A stretch of DNA of 64,000 nucleotides from Phoronis australis (Eukaryota; Phoronida; Phoronidae): NCBI GenBank assembly GCA_002633005.1, contig NMRA01000206.1, forward strand, positions 207,250-271,249, written 5' to 3'. Position 1 is the first letter of the stretch. Each line of letters begins with the position of its first letter. Of the stretch, positions 56,504-64,000 are shown one piece after another. A program made the translations under genes and the position numbers. The notes beneath the pieces were generated by a model. The model saw nothing but the letters and a program-made list of their open reading frames with translations. It searched no databases and was not told the origin of the DNA.

Positions 56504-59324
56504 GTAATGTCGTCGCTAAAAGCTGCTCATATTTTCCTCGAGTAGTCACTAATCGAATTAGAAATAGGTTTTTGTGTCCATTAGCACATGTCAATGTTCC
56601 CAAATTATCACATTAAAAAATCCTGGTGTACAAGTGTTGCATCTGCACTACGTTGCGATTACTTCGATGACAACATCATCAGCTACAGTTTACTTAGACT
56701 TCCAAAGCCGGTAAAAATGGTTCGATTAACTTTCCAGTTTATGTCGACACTCTGCTCACACCGAAATTAAGTACAAAAGGGCTTTTAGATCGATTTCAAC
56801 TAGCAGAACAATGTGGCAGGTGGTGTAAAGAATTGTGGCGGGAGACGGGGGGATGTTTGTAGGACGTGTTAGGGACTTCACCTGGCCACGCCAATAGTTT
56901 TCTTAGAAAGCTCATATCAGTGTTGGCCGTAATGAGTACAGTGGGGGGTGGGGGATAAGTCTTGGTCAAGATGTCTATACTTGAGAATGTCTTATTAGTT
57001 TTGCTTTACAGAGATTAGACTATGGGCTTTAACATAAGCCTTAATTTTCATCAATTATAAGTCTCTTAAGTCGCTGTCAGTTTAGAATAATGCTGTCTCA
57101 GCTACAAACTTTGCCTTCAGGTAATTAAATCAAAGTTCTTTTTTGCATAAAGGTGTGACAAATTGACTGAAAGTACATTAAATCTTGTGATTGCTCCTTG
57201 TAAAGTGAGTCAAATTGTATTTAAGCCCTCCTTCATCATCTGTACTTTCAGAATGAGTGGTTTATACAACGCCCTCTACAAACTTGTTTGCAAGAGTCCC
57301 AGACTGGTCATCACCTGAAGAAACCCTGAGGTATTGTTTCATTCATTTCCTTAATATCTCATGGAGTTACATTTCACATTTTATTCAACTCACAATCCTA
57401 ACCAAAGATATCACTGTTTTGTTTACAGTATTTAAACATGCCTTGTTTAAAGCCTGTTCAATTTCTATTCAGGGATTCACCCAGGATTTCGAAAATATGG
57501 TGTCCAAAATGGGATTCCCAATATTTCAGAGTGTCCGTGATTCCGACAACGCATTACCCCTACCACCGTGCTGTGCACCAGCAACCCCCACACTGATTTT
57601 TTTACAAAAATACATAGATCAAAGCGTTTACATCTGCGTTTTCAAAATAACCCCCTGTAGCGAGCTTTTTTTACTAAAAAAATGCTTGGACCTAGACTTT
57701 TACACCTAAACTTATGAATACAGCCAAGCAGCTTACCAGACAAATATTAGAGGTATTTTTGAAGGATGAGTGCACTTGGCAGATGATGGTGTCACTGCTG
57801 TTCCATATTAAAACATGGAAATGCACATTGAAATGCAGGAAGCAGTGTTTCATTTGACTTATTTATATTAGGTTTGTGTAAACCTTACTTTAGTGTGAAG
57901 TTTTTATTCTAACGTATCTGTGCTTTGGAGGATGTCCAGTTGAGCAAAGAACATTTGTAATGTAACTAATTTGCATGTGAAAATTTTCAACTCGCTTACA
58001 ACTGTAGTATAAATGCAAGCTAACTCCAGCTGCTGGTTGAAATTCTGTGCATCATATTTGGTGTGGGGAGCAATTATGATTTCTAAAAACCTTATTTTGA
58101 AAATTTGCCCTTTTACGATTCCATCTGTCGATTCAATGTCACTGTTTCAGATTCATAGATACATGTCTGAGTTCTCAGTGTAGAGGCCTCAGAATAAATT
58201 TTAAACTGAATGTCTTCTTACAAATGCCACAATTGTCATCTTACAGGGATTCAGAGCTGTTGTTCACCGTTGTCCTTATCTTCTTTGTCACCTGCATCCT
58301 CACAATCTGGATCAAAGGTTTGTGTCTGCTCTTGTAAAGACTCTATGCTCTATTGGAATTTAAAGTAGATATAGGCATGCCTTATGTCACGAAAACCAAC
58401 TGTTTATTTAGACCATGTACCATTAGTATGATATTGATCTCGAATTGTTCCTTGATAAAAATAAGGTGTGAAGTTTGGGCTTGAAAATCTCCAGCAATTT
58501 GTTACTATTTGAGAGTTTCTTTAGGTTGACGTGTCACAGCATGCCATTTCATTCACCTGACATGGTCAAAACCATAATGAACTGACAGTTCTTTGCAAGA
58601 CCAAAACTTATTTCTCATCTGAATGAGGAAAGTGGTTAAAATCAAAAGTTAAGTTGCGCGGATAACAGGGTTTATAGCCGCAGAAATTTTTCTGTGAAAA
58701 TGCAACTCTATTTTCTCTCAATGTAGGTTTCTTACTGCTTGTTAAAAGACGATAATAGTATGACTGGCTGCTGAGTAGCAGTTGGGACATAACCATGTTG
58801 CCATGAGTTTAATTTCTTGTCTTGGAACTCTAGGATCCACTTAAACCATAAAGTGGCAATGGCCATCAAAAGTTATCATGATGCGAACGATAATAGTATG
58901 ACCGGCTGCTGAGTAGCACTTGGGACATAACCATGTTGCCATGAGTTCAATTTCTTGTCTTGGGACTCTAGGATCCACTTAAACCATAAAGTGGCAATGG
59001 CCATCAAAAGTTATCATGATGCGATGAAGATTTGGCAATACGTGCATTAGTTCCTGCACCATCTTTCTAACTTGCAACCTCTCACACTTGTTGATACTAG
59101 CATTCCGTTGGAGGTATAGATACAGTTATCATTACTTGTACCCAATGGTGGTTTTCTTTGGACTGTATTTTTGGTTTTAGTGTTTCAGTGCTCAATTATA
59201 TTGTAACTTTTCACAATATTTTACACTTACAGGCTACATAGGTACTTCAGTGAGAAATCTAAGAGTAACGCTGTCAAGGATTAAGAAAGGTCTATACTCC
59301 AGTGCCACCGGTGTCCATAATTAG
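56334..59324 (+). CDS. 3' part of a membrane-protein gene, tentatively TMEM248/TMEM219-like
   Basis: Exons 56334-56503, 56585-56710, 57252-57330, 58247-58317 and 59233-59324 join in phase, except for one extra base in the third. They would encode a beta-rich extracytosolic region with cysteines, a TLKNPGV motif, a GLYNALYK...RVPD segment, one hydrophobic helix (LLFTVVLIFFVTCILTIWI) and a basic tail with a stop. The order and the segments resemble my recollection of the TMEM248/TMEM219 family (luminal domain followed by a C-terminal membrane helix), but no alignment was run. The 5' exon or exons with the first helix were not found. The frameshift may be a base error or a real lesion. Confidence 0.4.
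56585..56710 (+). CDS. TMEM248/219-like candidate exon B
   Basis: CCATTAG acceptor to CG|GTAAAA donor, phase 2 at both ends and in phase with exon A. It encodes TCQCSQIITLKNPGVQVLHL and a strand-rich continuation ending in VYLDFQ. Confidence 0.4.
57252..57330 (+). pseudogene. TMEM248/219-like candidate exon C with apparent +1 frameshift
   Basis: CTTTCAG acceptor to GAG|GTATTG donor. The incoming frame reads R-MSGLYNALYKL and then reaches a TGA. From about 57284 the frame needed by the next exon reads FARVPDWSSPEETL. One surplus base near 57283-57286 (in AAACTTGTTT) explains both. Neither frame alone spans the exon from acceptor to donor. Confidence 0.4.
58247..58317 (+). CDS. TMEM248/219-like candidate exon D (membrane helix)
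   Basis: TTACAG acceptor (phase 2) to AAAG|GTTTGT donor (phase 1). It encodes DSELL followed by the 19-residue hydrophobic helix LFTVVLIFFVTCILTIWIK. Confidence 0.5.
58749..58886 (+). repeat. 138-bp tandem duplication, copy 1
   Basis: Near-identical to 58887-59024. Lies in the intron before the last proposed exon of the gene at 56.3-59.3 kb. Confidence 0.9.
58887..59024 (+). repeat. 138-bp tandem duplication, copy 2
   Basis: Differs from copy 1 by only a few substitutions (for example GACTGG to GACCGG). Confidence 0.9.
59233..59324 (+). CDS. TMEM248/219-like candidate exon E (C-terminus)
   Basis: ACTTACAG acceptor in phase 1, in frame with exon D. It encodes a basic cytosolic tail, YIGTSVRNLRVTLSRIKKGL, ending in TGVHN and TAG. 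Confidence 0.5.
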
Positions 59325-60098
59325 CAGATGCTTGAGAGGAAAACAAGGCGTGCACAAACTTGACACATGACTTCCAGGGGCCACCCAGTTCATTGCCTTA
59401 ACGATCAATGGTTTTGCAATGACAACAAATGTTATTTGATCTATCAAAAGAACTATCACTGCTTCAGTGAACATTTGACTCTGATTTTAAAGTTACCTTT
59501 GCATAGTAGCTTGACGTGGATATAGACTCTTGTCAATACAAAAGGACACGGCTATATTTTTTATCTTACTAATTTACCGTACAGCACATAAATCTGACAT
59601 TCTACTTTTTATATATGTAAACCAACAATCCTTGATCACTGTTTGCTTACATTTGACTCCAAAACTGTGATACAGTACCTGCTTTTTAATTGAAGTGCTC
59701 ATGTAACTTGGTTTATGTTGAGTCTATCAACAGTCATCATCTGCTTTTGTTGGTCCACGTGGTTGTGCGAATTGACTACGTAATTAATATAAATGTGTCC
59801 ATGACTTCAAACATATTTCAATTAATTGCATGACATGCTTCAACTCTTGTTTGCATTTACATTTCTGTTGTGTTGAGAATTACTGCAGTGAAATGCATTT
59901 GATGTTATACAGGTTAAACTTCGGCAGTGAAAATCCATTTTGTTTGTTAATGTGATTATGTCTTTGCTGTTAAAGCTGCTATGAACCTGCCTTCCTTCAA
60001 TTAAACCAACTCTTTATTGTGACTATTTATTGTCTTGGCCCATTCCTTACTCAAAGTACAAGTGATTCCTGGAATTAGAAAGAACTGACAGTTTGTTA

Positions 60099-60458
60099 TA
60101 GCTCCAACCTCAGTTTATCAAGTTGCCTTGAAACAGCTTGTCATTTTCTGTAGGTGAATTTGTTACAAGCCAAGAAACCCATCCTCAGCTGGGTAAAGAA
60201 AATTACTGATAGGAGGTCTGATGCGGAAAATGGTATAAATTAAAAGTTACTTTATTGTTGATGGAATGTTGGTTTGTAAAGCTCGAACCTCAGTTTATCA
60301 AGTTGCCTTGAAACAGCTTGTCATTTTCTGTAGGTGAATTTGTTACAAGCCAAGAAACTCATCCTCAGCTGGGTAAAGAAACTTACTGATAGGAGGTCTG
60401 ATGCGGAAAATGGTATAAATTAAAAGTTACTTTATTGTTGATGGAATGTTGGTTTGTA
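60099..60458 (+). repeat. 180-bp tandem duplication (two copies)
   Basis: The block starting GCTCCAACCTCAGTTTATCA at 60101 recurs as GCTCGAACCTCAGTTTATCA at 60281, period 180, and is near-identical to about 60458. Confidence 0.9.
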
Positions 60459-60635
60459 GCAACGTTACCAGTTCTGTTTCATTACATTAAGTCTTCATCC
60501 GATTTTCAGTATGAAACTAAGAAATGGTATTGGGCATAAATTTTGTTTATTAGTACCCCAAAGAAATCACATTTATCTGAGTACTAAGAAGTAGACAAAA
60601 CAAATATGCATTAGACACATAACATGTACACCCTG

Positions 60636-60975
60636 ATGACAATCACAGCTGGTGATACCCACCACCCCAGTGAGTATGGACACAGCAAGTTGAATACAAT
60701 GCCCTCATCCTCAGATATACTTATGTGAAGCTGAAAAAAATCAAACCACATTAATTTTGAGTTGTAGTTTAAACATGACCTCAACATGAAGGGGAATGTT
60801 GTTTTATGGCAATCACAGCTGGTGATACCCACCACCCCAGTGAGTATGGACACAGCAAGTTGAATACAATGCCCTCATCCTCAGATATACTTATGTGAGG
60901 CTGAAAAAAATCAAACCACATTAATTTTGAGTTGTAGTTTATACATGACCTCAACATGAAGGGGAATGTTGTTTT
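60636..60975 (+). repeat. 170-bp tandem duplication (two copies)
   Basis: The block with AATCACAGCTGGTGATACCC at 60641 recurs at 60811, period 170, and ends GAAGGGGAATGTTGTTTT in both copies. Confidence 0.9.
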
Positions 60976-61451
60976 CATAGCTGCAAACTGGTTGTTGTTC
61001 TTCAAAAAGCCAGTGGTCCATTATTAATGAAGTTTTAATTAATGAAGTTTTAAGACAGTATAATTTTCAGCATTTTATGTGGCACATTTTAGTGATACAT
61101 AGCAAATGTATTTTATTACAGGTTTTCAGTTTTGTTACCTATAAAGATTGTGTGATTACTGATGAAAGAAAACAATAAGAATGACTTGATAACACAAAAG
61201 TTATGTAGAATCGGTTCTATTGCGTTAAGAAACGAGAGTTCCAAGCATACCTGCATGTGAAGAGACCGAACATCAATTGCCACCTAAACCTATTCCTCTG
61301 CACATGGCTCAGTACTCCAATCATGTTGTCTCTGTTGCTTGAGTATTGTTATTGTTGGTGAACTGGTGATGCACATTACGGTGAACCTTTAAAGAGGTCG
61401 ATTCACAGCTATTTATTTGTAGTTAATATGTATTCACATGTGCTGACTGTT

Positions 61452-61457
61452 AATAAA
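61452..61457 (+). terminator. possible poly(A) signal
   Basis: AATAAA in GTTAATAAAGACTG is the best candidate 3' end for the plus-strand gene with last exon 59233-59324. Confidence 0.45.
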
Positions 61458-61579
61458 GACTGCTTATAAACCACATTTCTTTTTATTTCACACCCCATAT
61501 TCTTCTATTATTCGTTTAAAACACGCTCCCACTTCCCCACAAAATTTCGAGAACAGAAAATTTTCAACTTCGGCTATCT

Positions 61580-61610
61580 TCGGAAACACGTCACGTCCGG
61601 AAGCGGACCT
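61580..61610. promoter_or_regulatory. CRE/ETS-like promoter motifs upstream of the THAP exon
   Basis: CACGTCACGTCCGGAAGCGG combines a CRE-like CACGTCA with an ETS-type CCGGAAG about 330 bases upstream of the THAP ATG, in a locally CpG-rich stretch. Such pairs are common in TATA-less promoters. Confidence 0.3.
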
Positions 61611-61936
61611 GATCACTGCCGAGTCTGTCCATAGGTTTGTACTGGGACTGTTAGGCACAAATGGAAGCTTTCTGTTTGTTAGAATGGATTTATTATGTAA
61701 CTTTTGCCAATTAATTCTCTGAAATGTGACACATATGCACATGGTCATGTGCGTTGCCATAAACATTTCACAGTAGTTAGCAATGAGTCCTCAATAAAGT
61801 GTTTGAGTACAGCCGCACGTCTTTCGCACTGTCTGTCTACGCACGACGTATCACTGATGTTGTGTGCCAATTGCAATACTTATTTCGACATTAAACACAT
61901 CTTTATACTTCAACTCGATTAAAAATTTGAAGAACA

Positions 61937-62168
61937 ATGCCGGACTGTTGTGTTATTGGAGGCTGTGACAATGTGTCAGGGTCTGGGCCTGGGGTGTCAT
62001 TACATAGGTTTCTCACTAACCCCAGACTGCGTCGCAACTGGAAGACTTCGTGAGGTCCACGAGAAAATTTAGTGGAGCGTCGCCGTATTCGGTGATATGG
62101 AGTAAACATTTTTCTGCAGACTGTTTCGAGATCGACAGCCTGCAATCGCAGTATGGTTGGAAACCAAG
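61937..62168 (+). pseudogene. broken THAP zinc-finger first exon
   Basis: ATG at 61937 opens MPDCCVIGGC and then LHRFL...NPRLRRNW, the start of a THAP C2CH DNA-binding domain (C5 and C10 as the first zinc pair). After NW the frame hits TGA at 62051-62053. The next frame at once continues DFVRSTRKFSG and later VIWSKHF, DCFE and YGWKPR to a GTAAGT donor at 62169. So one base appears lost near 62042-62045. The third zinc ligand of the C-x-x-H pair is Trp (WSKH) instead of Cys, and the HRFP proline is Leu. Together these point to a decayed gene or THAP-bearing transposon rather than a single sequencing slip. Confidence 0.7.
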
Positions 62169-63107
62169 GTAAGTGAAATTTTAAGTAATATTCAAAACTG
62201 TACATGCTGTCGCTTTGCGGAAGCTNTCGTTTGTTTTGATCGCGCAGATTTTAAGAAAATAAAAAAGAAAAGAAAAAATATGTACAGGCAGCAGATCGAC
62301 CCCATACTTACGAAAAGTTCTAATTAAGTGTCAGAGAGTATGTTTCAATGGTTTTTATGCAGATTCACGATGTTTTTAAAACGTCTACAAACGGATCATA
62401 TGACTTTAAGCGGAGCGATTACGCGTTGTTTCCACATTATTCTTGGTGATTGAGACCATAAAAGATCAATTAAAAGATAATTATTGACCAGCATATGCTT
62501 TTATCCAATGATGATGCTGTCTTTTAATTGTACTTAAGTAAATATTTGGTATCAATGACAATCATGTATATTTTTACTTGTTCTGAAAAATCACATCCCC
62601 GAACCTACTCGCTACTGAGCCATCAAAATCAGTACATCTAAGTGAATAATGTATTCTCTGTTCAAATATATACTGCTTTAAAAACTAATTTCTTAATAAG
62701 TATTCCAAAATCAGATTTCTTCTGTTTTATTAAAACAAACATATCCCTGCAAAATCTGTACTTATGTTAAACTTGACATTGGAAGTTTTGTGGATTTGCA
62801 CTGCTTACTTACGAGCTTTGTTTTGTGACTCAAAACTTGCGCAAAAAGTAAAGTACATAGTAATCAAAATATCAAACCTGTACGACTGAATTGCGCATCC
62901 GACCTGTACCCAAAATACAGAATTTTCCACTGGAAACCGAGTGGAAATATACCCAACCGAGCCGGTGTAGCATTAAATAATCACCCCATGAAAAATGACT
63001 CCGGCTGGTTTTTTCACAGGGTCTAAATTTAATGTGAAGAATTTTTAGCCCATGAAAAAATGACCGCACATTCGTGAAAACCTGTCCCGTCATTATTCAA
63101 CGGTTCC
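62169..63107. other. no further exon recognised
   Basis: AT-rich DNA after the THAP exon donor, with one N at about 62226. No continuation of the THAP gene was seen. Confidence 0.35.
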
Positions 63108-63465
63108 AGGGGAGTAACCAGAATTTTGATTCGGGGGGGCCAAGGCAGATCATATGCGCGCACCCAGCCCAGTAATTGAGGGTTGCTCAAATTTCGCGGT
63201 AATGTAGACCTTGTACTGGAACAAGAAGACGAGTACTAAAAAAGCTGGGTACTAGGTTCAACCCCTGAGCATTGTGCATTCCCGACGAATTCCTGTGGAC
63301 TTTTGTCTCGTTTCCTCAGACTTTTTGTTTCTTTAAGAAGTCCCCCGAGCCCCCCTCTCTAGGCGCGCGCGTGTATTAGCCAGGATTTTGCCCGTAGGAC
63401 TTTCGCACCCCCGAACTGCCAAATGGAATCTGGGAGAATTTTAAGGGGGGGGGTCTTGGCCCACA
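63108..63465 (+). mobile_element. worn hAT-like GGGGCGGATCC repeat, third copy
   Basis: It starts CAGGGGAGTAACCAGAATTT and has ATTAGCCAGGATTTTGC, TTCGCACCC and GCCAAATGGAATCTGGGAGA followed by a G run at 63376-63455, matching the copies at 53830 and 38112. About 200 bases in the middle are not shared. Confidence 0.5.
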
Positions 63466-64000
63466 CAGGGGATTGGGATAAGCAGACGCGATACCCCGGC
63501 GCAATTGGCGATCTTTCAACAATGTTCGGTAGGCGGATGTTTAGGTCTAGGGGTCACCTCAGTAACGCGCGGCAAGGGAAATCTTACTTTTTGTATATAT
63601 GCCGCAGTTAGAGAGTGAAAGTACTGGACGGCGTGCGGACCAGGAATATGATATGGGGAAGCTGGGCTGAAGCGAAAACAATCACAATTTTTCGAACAGT
63701 CCTTCGTTCAGTTGTCCAGCTTGGCAAATGGCCATTTTTATATTGCTCGTGCCAGGATATAATATCTGACTACTGAACAGCAAGAAGACCGATCCAAAAT
63801 ACTTGGCCACATGTTGAGAATCTTCCTATCGCAGCCAAGTTTTCTTACTATAAAAGTCAAATTTGGAACCGTGAGTGAGGCCGAGCGTGCGTGAGAGAAG
63901 AATTTATTTTAAATTTCTCGGCGGCTAAGGGACGCGCAGTACGTATGCCAGATTAAGAGCAGGGGTGGATAGGAACGGTTCGAAATAATGTGTGAGAGTG
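63466..64000. other. window end, nothing recognised
   Basis: No supportable feature. Confidence 0.3.

Larger units (their letters stand above)
59325..61457 (+). other. probable long 3' UTR
   Basis: About 2.1 kb with no open frame of note runs from the stop at 59324 to an AATAAA at 61452-61457. It contains two two-copy tandem duplications, listed separately. Confidence 0.4.

Noticed and set aside
61488-61766. Minus-strand terminal exon ending beside an AATAAA
   Set aside because: The peptide has no motif, and the CpG-rich CRE/ETS stretch inside it reads better as the THAP promoter region.

Overview
This 64 kb window is nuclear DNA of an animal. Its genes are split into many short exons with GT-AG introns, its non-coding DNA is AT-leaning and long, and there are no operons or prokaryotic signals. 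Recurrent ACATGTACATGTA and TAGGCCTA words, a SLC46-type carrier and a CYP4-type P450 fit a marine invertebrate (for example a non-vertebrate deuterostome or a mollusc). The species cannot be fixed from the sequence. Four single N positions mark draft-assembly joins, and two of them (14773, 51946) sit exactly between near-identical tandem copies that look like unmerged haplotypes.

Layout. 1-22 kb is mostly gene-poor: three copies of one terminal-inverted-repeat (TIR) transposon family occur in the window and two are here, with tRNA-like SINE debris, satellites and a few weak ORF or exon candidates. 22.5-28.4 kb (+) holds a complete three-exon SLC46-like transporter of the major facilitator superfamily (517 aa). 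28.7-35.6 kb shows no convincing gene. 35.7-52.2 kb (-) holds a complete 12-exon, 509-aa CYP4-family cytochrome P450. All phases close, all P450 motifs are present, and one intron is GC-AG. Its introns carry several transposon-like or foldback elements, and its first exon is duplicated next to an N. 52.3-56 kb is repeat-rich intergenic DNA (hAT-like and other MITEs, a C/T tract, a perfect hairpin). 56.3-59.3 kb (+) holds the 3' part of a membrane-protein gene, tentatively TMEM248/TMEM219-like, with one apparent frameshift. A long 3' region follows with tandem duplications, ending at an AATAAA near 61.45 kb. 61.9-62.2 kb (+) is a broken THAP zinc-finger exon. The end of the window is repeat debris.

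Functionally the two solid genes are an integral-membrane solute carrier and an ER-bound fatty-acid-type monooxygenase. Nothing indicates that they act together. No wholly new system was recognised. The strongest unusual items are the GC-AG intron with a competing frame-breaking GT donor in the P450, the TIR transposon family with a perfect 10-bp target-site duplication, a MITE lying 16 nt from a P450 splice donor, and the assembly-type duplications.
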